Positions 27,439-36,211 are shown, counted from the first letter of the stretch. The stretch is 55,882 nt of DNA from an uncultured Lachnospiraceae bacterium (GCA_910586125.1 CAJUHP010000022.1:1-55882), one strand, 5' to 3'. A program made the numbers and translations. Notes: generated by a model not told the origin, from the letters alone.

Positions 27439-28416
27439 GTGTCCTTTCTTTCTCTCTTTTTTCATGTCAACCGCAACAAACAAACTCTCTCCCCTCAAAA
27501 AGTACCAGAACGGACATCCCTGGAAACCGATTTTTGTCGGAGGAAAGAAAGGGCATGGAAAATCCCCTTCTTCCCAAAACGGCTTCTGCCGCAGGGCAGG
27601 AGACAGGCAAGCCTGACCATAGAGGCTTCCCTGGGTTTGTCTCTGTTTTTGCTCTTTATGGTGTCTCTCTGTCAGATATTTTTGATTATGCAGCTTCAGA
27701 TTCGTCTGCAGAGGACGCTGGAGCAGGTGGGCAGCGAAGCCGCGCAGTACTGTTATGTCAGCAGTCAGATTCCGCTTTGGAAGAGTGAGTCAAAGCTGAT
27801 TTCACACATAGAGGATTATCTGTTGGCGGAACTGAGCAGGGAAGCGCTGCGCCTGCGGTTTATCTGGGCGGCGGGAGAAGAGAATCTGAACGATTCGATT
27901 CTCCTGGACGGGGCAGACGGGCTGTCTTTTGAGGAGAGCAGTATTTTACAGGAGGAAAACCGAATAAAACTGGTGGTTTCCTACAAGGTCCGTCTGCCTT
28001 TGGCCGTCTTGGGAATGGATTCGCTCCTCTTTCGCCAGCAGAGCTATCGCTATGGCTGGCTGGGGGATGCTGCGCCGGAAAAACCGGTCGAAAACAGCAA
28101 AGAACCGATGGTCTATGTGACAAAGACAGGGCAGGTTTACCATCTGACTCTGAGCTGCACCTATTTGAAACTGTCGGTGCGGCAGGTGGCAGCGGCGCAG
28201 ATTGCGGGCCTGCGCAATGAGAGCGGAGGCAAATATTATGCCTGCGAACGCTGCCGCCCGGAGGCCGGCCAGACATCCTTCTATATCACAGGGGAGGGAA
28301 CCCGTTATCACGGGGACAGAGAGTGCAGCAGCATCAGCAGAAATGTGACGGCAATTCCTCTCAGTCAGACGGAGGAGCGCCGTCCCTGCAGCCGGTGCGG
28401 ACAGGGCGCACCGTAA
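27439..28416 (+). CDS. TadE-like pseudopilin with tandem Cys modules
   Basis: GTG start with AAGGAGGTG upstream; 325 residues. After a long basic leader comes a TadE-type segment (QASLTIEASLGLSLFLLFMVSLCQIFLIMQLQ, near 56-87). The carboxy third holds two copies of a module of about 45 residues: (VYVTKTGQVYHLTLSC...YYACERC) and (FYITGEGTRYHGDREC...PCSRCG). Each has Y-x-T-x-x-G-x-x-Y-H-x4-C then CxxC. The modules may bind metal or form disulfides outside the cell. They are unusual in a pilin. Confidence 0.75.
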   Translation: MSFLSLFFHVNRNKQTLSPQKVPERTSLETDFCRRKERAWKIPFFPKRLLPQGRRQASLTIEASLGLSLFLLFMVSLCQIFLIMQLQIRLQRTLEQVGSEAAQYCYVSSQIPLWKSESKLISHIEDYLLAELSREALRLRFIWAAGEENLNDSILLDGADGLSFEESSILQEENRIKLVVSYKVRLPLAVLGMDSLLFRQQSYRYGWLGDAAPEKPVENSKEPMVYVTKTGQVYHLTLSCTYLKLSVRQVAAAQIAGLRNESGGKYYACERCRPEAGQTSFYITGEGTRYHGDRECSSISRNVTAIPLSQTEERRPCSRCGQGAP

Positions 28417-28515
28417 ATCTCCGGGAGTTTGGCAGAATGCGCTTGGACAAAGAGGAATGTATTGTGGATCGCATTTGTCTGCGGGGTCAGAAGGCGGTCA
28501 TAGAGGAGGAATGTT

Positions 28516-28938
28516 ATGTGGAATGGGGAGGCGATATGGCTTTTTGGATGGCTGCTGTTATGGGCGGCGGCGGACATATGGAAACGCTCTGTCAGCCTGG
28601 GACCCATTCTTTTGACCATTCTTTTGGGTGTGGTCTGGCAGCTATACAGAGGAGCACTGTTGACATGGGGGACAGCGGGCGGCTTGGCAATGGGGGGACT
28701 GTTCTGCCTGTTTGCACGGTTGTCAGCCGGCCGTTTCGGGGAAGGGGACGCGCTGGTTATTCTGTGTTTGGGTCTGTATCTGGGTCTGTGGGAGAGCCTG
28801 GCTGTGGTGACGGGAGCCTTGTTTTTGTCTTCCGCAGCCGCTTTGTACCTGCTTTTGGTCAGAAAAAAGCCGTCCCGGACGGCGATTCCGTTTCTGCCGT
28901 TTTTGACCGTGAGTTTTCTGTTTCTGCGGGTGATTTAA
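28516..28938 (+). CDS. tadV: Prepilin peptidase (A24 family, TadV/CpaA-like)
   Basis: A 140-residue integral membrane aspartic protease. The catalytic Asp pair is in AAADIWKR near residue 20 and GEGDALV near 78 (the GxGD motif). About five helices. It cleaves the Flp pilin and TadE-like leaders. GAGGAGG is 7 nt before the start. A second open frame over the same bases is a shadow. Confidence 0.85.
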   Translation: MWNGEAIWLFGWLLLWAAADIWKRSVSLGPILLTILLGVVWQLYRGALLTWGTAGGLAMGGLFCLFARLSAGRFGEGDALVILCLGLYLGLWESLAVVTGALFLSSAAALYLLLVRKKPSRTAIPFLPFLTVSFLFLRVI

Positions 28939-29043
28939 GAGATTTTGACTGGCGTAAAGGCTGGAATCAAATCGCCTGCGGCGAAGGCGTTTTAAAATAG
29001 TTCAGGAGGGGATACCGCATGCGTATGGAAAGGGCTGTGAGAT

Positions 29044-29538
29044 ATGAAAGGAAAAAGAAAAAAACCGGAAAGGCCAGAGAGAGGAGAAAGGGAGGCATAT
29101 GGAATCGGGCGCGGCCACCGGCTTCAGGCCAGCTTCACCATAGAGGCGGCGCTGTTGGTTCCGATTCTTTTGGCGGTCCTGTTTTTGTTGCTACAAAGCA
29201 TTCTGTACCTGCACGATACCGTCCGCGCCGAAGTCTGGCTGTCCGAACAGGCCGTCTGGGCGCGGCGGGAATCGGAAAATGACAGGGTGCCTGCGGAGGG
29301 GACAAGGGAGGCGGCGCCGCGCCTGGCTGTGCTGCGCGGCGGGAACCATTCGGTGACAAAGCGTTGGTTTTCGATCCAGGCCGAGGCATCCTTCGAGATC
29401 CGAATGCTGTCCCGGTTTGTTGCGGTGTTCTTTGACGGACCGGCGCGAAGCCGGATGAAGAGGGTGACGGAGAAAATAATGGATACGCCGGGATTTCTGC
29501 GGATTGCCGGCGCGATACAGGAAGAGCTGGAGGAATGA
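29044..29538 (+). CDS. TadE-like pseudopilin
   Basis: A 164-residue protein with a basic leader (KGKRKKPERPERGEREAYG), then QASFTIEAALLVPILLAVLFLLLQSILYLHD with the TadE pattern (F/L-T-I-E-A). The carboxy part is soluble. The ribosome binding site is weak (AAAGGG). The better SD (AGGAGG) upstream serves an ATG at 29019 in another frame that stops at 29282. A frameshift or a short leader peptide cannot be excluded. Confidence 0.75.
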   Translation: MKGKRKKPERPERGEREAYGIGRGHRLQASFTIEAALLVPILLAVLFLLLQSILYLHDTVRAEVWLSEQAVWARRESENDRVPAEGTREAAPRLAVLRGGNHSVTKRWFSIQAEASFEIRMLSRFVAVFFDGPARSRMKRVTEKIMDTPGFLRIAGAIQEELEE

Positions 29539-29541
29539 GAG

Positions 29542-30183
29542 ATGGAGATTCGATATGAAAGAGATTTGACGGATGCCTATATGATACTGCCTGTGGGAAC
29601 CGGGCGGGAAGGCTACCAAAGAAGAATGATTCTGGAAAATCAGATTCGGGGATTTCTCAGAATACAGAAGCGCGGGCAGGATCAAAAAGAGTTTTACTTC
29701 TACCGCATTTCCGGCCGGGTAGGACTGGAAGAATATCTGGAACACACGCCGCTTAAAACGGCTGTATTAAAGCAGTTGATTTTTTCTGTCTGCCAGTCGG
29801 TCGGGGAGCTGGCAGAATATCTGCTGAATGAGGAGTGCCTCCTCCTGACGCCGGAAACAATATTTATCGAGGAGAGGGAAGAGCCGGCCGCATTTACCTT
29901 CTGTCTCTATCCGGACGAGAGGCAGGATGTGCGGGAGAGCCTGCGCCAGCTTATGAAATATCTGATGGGGAAGACGGACACAGAGGATGCAGCCTGCGCC
30001 TCGCTCTGCTATGAACTGTACGGCCTTTTTCAAAAAGAGAACTTCTGCCTGCGGGAATGTCTGCCGGTTCTGGAACGAACACAGCCAAAGAATCTGGTAA
30101 AAGAGCCGGAAAAGAAAAACAGAGCAAAACAGTTCTTTGCCAGCCGCCTAAATGGTGGTATAATAGGGTCAGCCGGACATTAG
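29542..30183 (+). CDS. DUF6382-like protein of tad loci
   Basis: A 213-residue cytosolic protein starting 4 bp after the TadE-like gene. Its sequence (MEIRYERDLTDAYMILP...EYLLNEECLLLTPETIFIEE) is like the amino domain of DUF6382 proteins that in other Clostridia tad operons often end in an FHA domain; here no FHA part is present. It likely regulates assembly; role unknown. The promoter for the next gene lies inside its 3' end. Confidence 0.6.
   Translation: MEIRYERDLTDAYMILPVGTGREGYQRRMILENQIRGFLRIQKRGQDQKEFYFYRISGRVGLEEYLEHTPLKTAVLKQLIFSVCQSVGELAEYLLNEECLLLTPETIFIEEREEPAAFTFCLYPDERQDVRESLRQLMKYLMGKTDTEDAACASLCYELYGLFQKENFCLRECLPVLERTQPKNLVKEPEKKNRAKQFFASRLNGGIIGSAGH
30137..30164 (+). promoter_or_regulatory. 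Promoter inside the DUF6382 gene
   Basis: TTGCCA (30137-30142) and perfect TATAAT (30159-30164), spacer 16 bp. It would drive the rhomboid and HIT genes independently of the tad operon. Confidence 0.6.
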
Positions 30184-30198
30184 CCGGACAGGGAAGGA

Positions 30199-30852
30199 AT
30201 GAACAGCTCAATGCAGGAATACAAAAATGGGAGGGTGCTGCAACCAGTCGTCACCTGGCTGCTTTTGGCGGCAAATATTCTGGCCTTTGTGTATCTGGAG
30301 TGGAACGGTTCCACGGAGGACGGCCTCTATATGGTGAAACACGGGACGCTGGTTGCAGCTTATGTGCTGGAGAACGGCGAGTATTACCGTCTGTTTACCT
30401 CTTTTTTTCTGCATTTTGGATTTTCCCACCTGTTGGGCAATATGCTGCTCCTGGGATATCTGGGCGTACGGCTGGAGCGATATGTAGGTCATTGGCGCTA
30501 TCTGATCATCTATCTGTTGAGCGGTCTGGGCGGCAATGTAATTTCGCTGGTCTATTATACGCTGACATACCCCTATGTAAATAGTGCAGGGGCTTCCGGC
30601 GCTGTGTTTGGAATCGTGGGCGCCATGCTGTGGGTTGTGCTGCGCCATCGCGGCCGCCTGGCTGGTCTGACCAGCCGTCAGTTGATGTTAATGATCCTGT
30701 TTTCTATTTATAACGGCTTAAACAGTATTGGCATCAACAATGCAGCTCACATTTCAGGGCTTGCGATTGGATTTTTGTCGGGATCGCTTTTGTACCGCGG
30801 CGGGTACAAGATCGGACCTTGGATGAAGAGTCGGTTTTTTGGCCGGAGTTGA
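30199..30852 (+). CDS. Rhomboid family intramembrane serine protease
   Basis: A 217-residue protein with six helices. The catalytic Ser is in GASGAVFG (near 133) and the His in AHISGLAIG (near 182). HFGFSHLLGNM matches the conserved loop 1. It cleaves membrane proteins within the bilayer; the substrate is unknown. ATG 30199 has GGGAAGGA very close; ATG 30211 is an alternative. Confidence 0.9.
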   Translation: MNSSMQEYKNGRVLQPVVTWLLLAANILAFVYLEWNGSTEDGLYMVKHGTLVAAYVLENGEYYRLFTSFFLHFGFSHLLGNMLLLGYLGVRLERYVGHWRYLIIYLLSGLGGNVISLVYYTLTYPYVNSAGASGAVFGIVGAMLWVVLRHRGRLAGLTSRQLMLMILFSIYNGLNSIGINNAAHISGLAIGFLSGSLLYRGGYKIGPWMKSRFFGRS

Positions 30853-30869
30853 GACAGGAGGTAGGAAAA

Positions 30870-31286
30870 TTGAAAAAGGAAAACTGTATTTTCTGCAAAA
30901 TTGCGGCGGGAGAGATTCCGTCCTGCACCATCTATGAGGATGAGGAGGTTCGTGTGATTTTGGATTTGGGCCCGGCGTCGAAGGGCCATGCCCTGATTCT
31001 GCCGAAAGAACACTATGATGATGTGTGCAGCCTGGATGCGAAGCTGGCGGCAAAGATGCTGCCTTTGGCGGCCCGGATCGGTGAGGCGATGAAAAAGGGG
31101 CTGGGCTGTGCCGGGTTTAATCTGGTGCAGAATAACGGTGAGGCAGCGGGACAGACCGTGTTTCACTTCCATATTCATATCATTCCCCGGTATGACGGCG
31201 GGCCGGATATCGTCAGTTGGACGCCGGGGATTTCGTCGGCAGAGGATCTGGCCGAAACCGGCGAGAAGATCCGAAATGCCATGTAG
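30870..31286 (+). CDS. HIT family nucleotide hydrolase/transferase
   Basis: A 138-residue protein. CIFCKIAAGEIP begins the fold and the histidine triad HFHIHIIPR lies near residue 98-106. It probably acts on nucleoside phosphoramidates or AMP conjugates. TTG 30870 is chosen because GGAGGTAGG precedes it; the longer frame upstream overlaps the rhomboid gene. Confidence 0.92.
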   Translation: MKKENCIFCKIAAGEIPSCTIYEDEEVRVILDLGPASKGHALILPKEHYDDVCSLDAKLAAKMLPLAARIGEAMKKGLGCAGFNLVQNNGEAAGQTVFHFHIHIIPRYDGGPDIVSWTPGISSAEDLAETGEKIRNAM

Positions 31287-31333
31287 GAACCTGTGTTGGA
31301 AGGAAAGAAATTTGATACAGAAATCTTGTTTTA

Positions 31334-31398
31334 AGGCATGCTTAAACCAGCTCCATTCTGCGATCAGGCGATTTGAAAGAGCAGATTTAAGCATGCCT
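31334..31398. terminator. Long hairpin between convergent HIT and murG
   Basis: AGGCATGCTTAAA (31334-31346) pairs perfectly with TTTAAGCATGCCT (31386-31398). A pyrimidine-rich tail (CTTTCTTCTT) follows on the plus strand. The 39-nt loop is longer than usual. Confidence 0.6.
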
Positions 31399-31406
31399 CT
31401 TTCTTC

Positions 31407-32468
31407 TTAACGGCATGTCTCAATCAATTCTACAATCTTAGAGACAGCGTTTCGGTCGTGAGCCGTCTCCATTGCCTGCCGGTAGCGGCTTCTGTTTTCG
31501 TACAGCGACAGGACATCGTGAACCAGACGTTTCGGAGAAGCTTCCTCCTCCGCAAGAACCATGCAGTACCCCTTGCTCTCGTAGGATTTGGCGTTCAGAA
31601 TCTGGTCTCCCCGGCTGGCGTTTCGTCCCAGAGGGATGAGAAGCGCGGGTTTTCTGAGAGCCAGCAGTTCGCAGATGGCGTTGGCCCCGGCGCGGGAAAT
31701 CACAACGTCGGCCATGGCAAACAGGTGCTTGAGCGGTTCGTCCATATATTCATATTGAAGATAACCAGAGGTATGCTTCAGGCTTTCGTCCAGGTGGCCC
31801 CTTCCGCACAGATGTACAATCTGAAAATGCTCAAGAAGCAGCGGCAGGGCGGCCCGCACCGCCTGGTTGACAGCGACGGCGCCCGAACTGCCGCCGATAA
31901 TCATAAGTACGGGCCGGTTTGCGTTCAGCCCTGTGAATTTCAGCCCGGCCAGCCGTGTCCCCTGCAAAAGCTCGGCCCGTATGGGGCAGCCCGTATGCAC
32001 CGCCTTGCCGGCGGGGAGATATTTGAGCGTCTCAGAAAAATTGCAGCAGACCTTGGAGGCGGAAGAGATGCAGATTTTATTCGCCAGGCCCGGCGTCATA
32101 TCCGATTCGTGGATAATGACAGGAATATGAAGGTGGCTGGCGGCCAGAACCACGGGAACCGCCACAAATCCGCCCTTGGAAAAGACGATATCCGGCCGGT
32201 GCTTTTTCAAAAGTTTTCGGGCCTGAGAATAGCCTTTCAGAACGCGGAAAGGGTCTGAAAAATTTTTCAGATCAAAATAGCGGCGCAGTTTTCCCGAGGC
32301 GATCCCGTCGTAGGGCAGGCCGGCTTTTTCTGCCAGAGTCCGTTCCATCCCGGCATAGGAGCCGATGTAGCGAACCTCGTACCCTTTCTCCTGCAGCGAT
32401 GGAACCAGAGCCAGATTCGGAGTTACATGTCCGGCGGTACCCCCGCCGGTCAGAATGATTTTTTTCAT
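31407..32468 (-). CDS. murG: MurG-type GlcNAc transferase
   Basis: A 353-residue glycosyltransferase that adds GlcNAc to lipid I to form lipid II on the inner membrane face. Visible motifs: TGGGTAGHVTPNLAL at residues 7-21, GGFVAVPVVLAA, HESDMTPGLANKI, and the donor site ISRAGANAICELLALRKPALLIPL. It is outside the usual dcw cluster, so it may be a stand-alone copy. The start overlaps the TSCPD gene stop as ATGA. Confidence 0.93.
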   Translation of the reverse strand: MKKIILTGGGTAGHVTPNLALVPSLQEKGYEVRYIGSYAGMERTLAEKAGLPYDGIASGKLRRYFDLKNFSDPFRVLKGYSQARKLLKKHRPDIVFSKGGFVAVPVVLAASHLHIPVIIHESDMTPGLANKICISSASKVCCNFSETLKYLPAGKAVHTGCPIRAELLQGTRLAGLKFTGLNANRPVLMIIGGSSGAVAVNQAVRAALPLLLEHFQIVHLCGRGHLDESLKHTSGYLQYEYMDEPLKHLFAMADVVISRAGANAICELLALRKPALLIPLGRNASRGDQILNAKSYESKGYCMVLAEEEASPKRLVHDVLSLYENRSRYRQAMETAHDRNAVSKIVELIETCR

Positions 32469-32713
32469 GCAGTCTGTTCCTTATAGGCCTTCAGCGCTCT
32501 GGCAAGCTGGTCCGGGCAGGATGTACCCTTGCCGTTGCAGTCAACGCCGGCCAGCCGTTCAATGGCAGTATCGACGCTCATGCCGGTTAAAAGTCTGGAC
32601 AGGCCCGCTGTATTGCCGGCGCAGCCGCCGACAAATTCAACGGACTGAATGGTATTGTCCTGAATTTCAAAGTTGATGGCGCGGCTGCAGGTTCCAAAGG
32701 TTTTGTATGTCAT
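32465..32713 (-). CDS. TSCPD domain protein (TIGR03905-like)
   Basis: An 82-residue protein with GTCS near the start, GGCAGN in the middle and DCNGKGTSCPDQLARAL at the end. These conserved cysteines are the TSCPD signature, also found at the end of some class II ribonucleotide reductases, and probably bind metal. GGGAGG precedes ATG 32713. It is translationally coupled to murG. Confidence 0.85.
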   Translation of the reverse strand: MTYKTFGTCSRAINFEIQDNTIQSVEFVGGCAGNTAGLSRLLTGMSVDTAIERLAGVDCNGKGTSCPDQLARALKAYKEQTA

Positions 32714-32813
32714 GATATGGTTCCTCCCTTTTTTCTGATGAAATTGTGTCTGTTTATCATAACACATTTTACCCCATTCTTCTATTCTTTTATATGAAAA
32801 AAGAAAAAAATTA

Positions 32814-32841
32814 TTACTGAAAACGAAAAGTCTGCTATAAT
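32814..32841 (+). promoter_or_regulatory. mtnN promoter
   Basis: TTACTG (32814-32819) and TATAAT (32836-32841), spacer 16 bp, about 70 bp before mtnN. Confidence 0.55.
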
Positions 32842-32912
32842 AGGGATACAATGTCCGGGCGGCGGGAAATGAGCAGGCGGCCCGGAGAGTTATCATATGG
32901 GAGGATGAGAGA

Positions 32913-33608
32913 ATGCTGGGAATTATCGGTGCAATGGAGGTGGAGGTGGCCCGTCTCAAAGCAGAGATGGAGAATGTGGCGGTAAAGGAAAAAGCCGGTA
33001 TGGAGTTTTATCAGGGAAGCCTTTGCGGCTGTCCGGCAGTGATTGTGCGCAGCGGAGTCGGAAAGGTGAACGCCGCGCTGTGTGCGCAGATTTTGGTGGA
33101 TGATTTCGGCGCAGATCGGATTGTGAATACGGGGATCGCTGGTTCTCTGCGGGCGGAGATTAATATCGGAGACGTGGTAATCAGCGCGGATACGCTGCAG
33201 CACGATATGGACGCGACCGGATTTGGCTACAAGCTCGGTGAGATCCCGCAGATGGACTGTTCCATATTCCCGGCGGACAACGGGCTGATTTGTTTGGCAA
33301 GGGAATGCTGCGGGGAGGTAAATCCGGATATCGCTGTGTTTACCGGCCGTGTGGTGTCCGGCGATCAGTTTATTTCCGGCCTGGAAAAGAAACAGTGGCT
33401 GGCAGAGACCTTTGCCGGATACTGCACGGAGATGGAGGGGGCGGCCGTCGCACAGGCGGCCTACCGCAATCGAGTGCCGTTTCTGATTGTACGCGCGATC
33501 TCCGATAAGGCGGACGAAAGCGCCACCATGGATTATGACGTGTTTGAGGCGCGCGCCGTGGAGCACAGCGTTCGTCTGATGCTCGCCATGGCAAACCGGC
33601 TGGCTTAA
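32913..33608 (+). CDS. mtnN: 5'-methylthioadenosine/S-adenosylhomocysteine nucleosidase
   Basis: A 231-residue enzyme of the usual length. Motifs: GIIGAMEVEV with the acid/base Glu, GIAGSL, GDVVIS, CTEMEGAAVAQAA and the catalytic Asp in RAISDKAD. It cleaves adenine from MTA and SAH, for methionine salvage and AI-2 precursor formation. GGGAGGATGAGAGA precedes the start. Confidence 0.95.
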   Translation: MLGIIGAMEVEVARLKAEMENVAVKEKAGMEFYQGSLCGCPAVIVRSGVGKVNAALCAQILVDDFGADRIVNTGIAGSLRAEINIGDVVISADTLQHDMDATGFGYKLGEIPQMDCSIFPADNGLICLARECCGEVNPDIAVFTGRVVSGDQFISGLEKKQWLAETFAGYCTEMEGAAVAQAAYRNRVPFLIVRAISDKADESATMDYDVFEARAVEHSVRLMLAMANRLA

Positions 33609-33727
33609 GGCGGGAAGGCGGTATCCTGTCGAAAGCCCCCGCGATTTGTCGGTCGGATTCTACTGTTCAAAATTCTTTTTTCCATTTACAATAATTGGTA
33701 GAATTTGGAAATAGAAAGGAGAATAGA

Positions 33728-34705
33728 ATGGTAGATGTTGTTTTAGGTTTTTTGCGGGAACAGGGTATCCTTCTGATTCTGGGGCTGCTGGTGGCCGGAG
33801 GAATTTTTTCTCAGATTCTGGCTTCCAGCCGTTACCGGAGACTGCGCAAAGGAATACAGTCTTTAGCCGGGCTGTTAGAGCCGGTCAGACAGGATACCGG
33901 CCGCAAAGACGCGAGGGAACCAAACACACCGCTGCGGGAAAGCGAGCCGGCCAGACAGGATGGCAGCCGAAGAGAGCGGGAGACAGCAGATAAAAGGAGC
34001 GAAAAGGCCGGCCGCCTGGACGAGCGGCAAAGCAGAAGACAGGAGGTCAAGCCCGATGTAAAAGCGGGGAGCCGGGCCAAAGAGGGGGACAGCCCTCGCC
34101 CGGAAGAGCGCGGGGAGTCACGAGGCGGTATCAGAGCAGAGAGCCGCGTGGAGAGACAAAGCGGCGGGAGAGCGGACGAACGGGCGGCAAGGCGGGGAAG
34201 CCAGAGATCAGAAGAGCGGACGGAGATTTGGAGTGAATCGAGACCGGACAAGCGTATAAACAGACCAGACGAGCCGGCGGAGGCGCAGGATAGGGCTGCT
34301 CCCGAGGAGCCGGCGGAAAAGCAAAGCACGATGCGGCTGGATGAGAGGGCGGAGAATCGAGGGAAAACAGGCCCGGATGAGCCGGTAAAACGGCAGAACG
34401 TGCAGGGGCAGCCCCAGAGCGCGGCGCAGCCGGGCGGCCGTATGGAAGCGGGAAACGGTCTGAAAACGACAGGAAGCACCGTGCGGGACGAAGGACCGCA
34501 GTTGATTGCCGGTATTGACAGGAGGCCGCCGAGAGACCTCATGGAGCAGGAGGAGTTGGAAAGCCCGCTTTTATATCTGCGCCAAAGTCTGGATCGGATT
34601 GCGGCCGGGCGGGATCAGCGGCTCGGAGAAGGCCGCCTGCACCGCAAACTGACCCCGGTGGAGGAGCAGATCGTGCGGGACATCCTGAAAGAGTATCTGT
34701 CGTAG
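33728..34705 (+). CDS. Single-helix protein with charged low-complexity domain
   Basis: A 325-residue protein. One helix at the start (GILLILGLLVAGGIFSQILASS), then about 230 residues very rich in R, E, D, G and S with loose repeats (DERAARRG, RPDEPAEAQ, LDERAENRG). A short conserved-looking tail (ESPLLYLRQSLDRIAAGRDQRL...TPVEEQIVRDILKEYL) is likely folded. GAAAGGAG precedes ATG 33728. A small amphipathic helix at the end could bind a partner. No family recognised; disordered cytosolic or extracytosolic linker function is inference. Confidence 0.65.
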   Translation: MVDVVLGFLREQGILLILGLLVAGGIFSQILASSRYRRLRKGIQSLAGLLEPVRQDTGRKDAREPNTPLRESEPARQDGSRRERETADKRSEKAGRLDERQSRRQEVKPDVKAGSRAKEGDSPRPEERGESRGGIRAESRVERQSGGRADERAARRGSQRSEERTEIWSESRPDKRINRPDEPAEAQDRAAPEEPAEKQSTMRLDERAENRGKTGPDEPVKRQNVQGQPQSAAQPGGRMEAGNGLKTTGSTVRDEGPQLIAGIDRRPPRDLMEQEELESPLLYLRQSLDRIAAGRDQRLGEGRLHRKLTPVEEQIVRDILKEYLS

Positions 34706-34737
34706 TACATTTTGCGGGATATCCGGACGAAAAGGTC

Positions 34738-34766
34738 TTGAAAAACTTCCGTCGCCGTATTATGAT
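34738..34766 (+). promoter_or_regulatory. pgi promoter
   Basis: TTGAAA (34738-34743) and TATGAT (34761-34766), 17-bp spacer. Confidence 0.6.
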
Positions 34767-34778
34767 TAAGGAGTTGGA

Positions 34779-34871
34779 ATGGCTCGTCGGTATCTTGAGC
34801 GAATGGCCTGTTACATAGGAACGACGAAGGAAGAAAAGGAGAAATCATTATGGGAAAAGAACTGGTTTTAG
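34779..34871 (+). CDS. Upstream ORF overlapping pgi start (30 aa)
   Basis: ATG 34779 has AAGGAG about 6 nt upstream; it encodes 30 residues (MARRYLERMACYIG...) and ends 22 bases inside pgi in another frame. Its last part contains the pgi ribosome binding site. It may couple or control pgi translation. Coding is not proven. Confidence 0.35.
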   Translation: MARRYLERMACYIGTTKEEKEKSLWEKNWF

Positions 34872-36199
34872 ATTATGGCAAATGCGGTGCGTTTGTTGCG
34901 GACAGCGAGATGCAGAATATGAAGCGCACCGTCCTCGCGGCAAAGGAGACGCTGGTGAACCGCGACGGCGCCGGGAACGATTTTCTGGGGTGGATTGATT
35001 TGCCGGAGAATTATGACAAGGAGGAATTTGCCCGTATTCAGCAGGCTGCGGCAAAGATTCAGAGCGATTCGGACGTGCTGTTAGTCATCGGCATCGGCGG
35101 TTCCTACTTAGGAGCAAGAGCAGCGATTGAATTTCTGCACCACTGCTTCTATAACGTGGTTTCCAAAGAGGTGCGCAAAGCGCCGGAGATCTATTTCCTG
35201 GGAACCAATATCAGTAGCTCCTATATCCGTGACCTCATGGATGTGCTGGAGGGCAAGGATTTTTCGATCAACGTGATCTCCAAGTCCGGAACGACCACGG
35301 AGCCTGCGATCGCGTTTCGTATATTTAAGGATCTGATTGAAAAGAAATACGGGAAAGAGGAAGCGGCAAAGAGAATCTACGCCACGACCGATAAGGCCAG
35401 AGGAGCGTTAAAGACGCTGGCGACCGAGGAGGGATACGAGACTTTTGTCGTGCCGGACGATGTGGGAGGCCGTTTCTCTGTGCTGACCGCCGTGGGCCTT
35501 CTCCCGATTGCCGCCTCCGGAGCGGATATCGGCGCGCTGATGGCCGGAGCGCAGGCAGCCAGAAAGAAAGCGCTGGAAGCCGGTTTTGAGGAAAATGACG
35601 CGCTGCAGTATGCGGCTGTCCGCAATATCCTGCTGCGTAAGGGGAAAAATATTGAGATCACGGCAAACTATGAGCCGGCTCTGCACTATGTGGCGGAGTG
35701 GTGGAAACAGCTTTACGGCGAGAGTGAGGGAAAGGATCAGAGGGGCATTTTCCCGGCTTCTGTGGATCTGACCGCGGATCTTCATTCCATGGGCCAGTTT
35801 ATTCAGGATGGTTCCCGGAATCTGTTTGAGACGGTGCTGTGCGTGGACGATGCCGGAGCGGAGATTGTCATGGGAGAAGATGCGGCGAATCTGGATGGCC
35901 TGAATTATCTGTCCGGGAAAAACCTGGATTTTGTCAATAAGAACGCCATGAACGGCACGATTCTGGCACACAACGACGGCGGCGTGCCGAATATGGTCGT
36001 GCATATTCCGGACCGCAGCGAGTACAGCCTGGGTCAGTTGTTCTACTTCTATGAGTTTGCCTGCGGTGTCAGCGGTTACATTTTGGGGGTCAATCCGTTT
36101 AATCAGCCCGGCGTGGAGAGCTATAAGAAGAACATGTTCGCGCTGCTGGGAAAGCCCGGCTATGAGGAGGCCAGAGAGGCTTTGCTTGCCCGCCTGTAA
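34850..36199 (+). CDS. pgi: Glucose-6-phosphate isomerase
   Basis: A 449-residue enzyme, the normal length of the Gram-positive form. IGIGGSYLGARAA near residue 80, SKSGTTTEPAIAF near 144 (phosphate site), and DGSRNLFETVL near 320 are the family signatures. It interconverts glucose-6-phosphate and fructose-6-phosphate. AAAGGAG precedes the start. Confidence 0.96.
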   Translation: MGKELVLDYGKCGAFVADSEMQNMKRTVLAAKETLVNRDGAGNDFLGWIDLPENYDKEEFARIQQAAAKIQSDSDVLLVIGIGGSYLGARAAIEFLHHCFYNVVSKEVRKAPEIYFLGTNISSSYIRDLMDVLEGKDFSINVISKSGTTTEPAIAFRIFKDLIEKKYGKEEAAKRIYATTDKARGALKTLATEEGYETFVVPDDVGGRFSVLTAVGLLPIAASGADIGALMAGAQAARKKALEAGFEENDALQYAAVRNILLRKGKNIEITANYEPALHYVAEWWKQLYGESEGKDQRGIFPASVDLTADLHSMGQFIQDGSRNLFETVLCVDDAGAEIVMGEDAANLDGLNYLSGKNLDFVNKNAMNGTILAHNDGGVPNMVVHIPDRSEYSLGQLFYFYEFACGVSGYILGVNPFNQPGVESYKKNMFALLGKPGYEEAREALLARL

Positions 36200-36211
36200 G
36201 GAGGCGCGCGT

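Noticed and set aside
28323..29000. 225-codon open frame over the prepilin peptidase
   Set aside because: It lies over tadV in another frame, has no good start signal, and its product is unlike any protein, while tadV shows the family motifs.
29019..29282. Alternative start of the TadE-like gene with a better ribosome binding site
   Set aside because: That frame stops at 29282 and gives an arginine-rich product; the TadE motif is in the frame starting at 29044.
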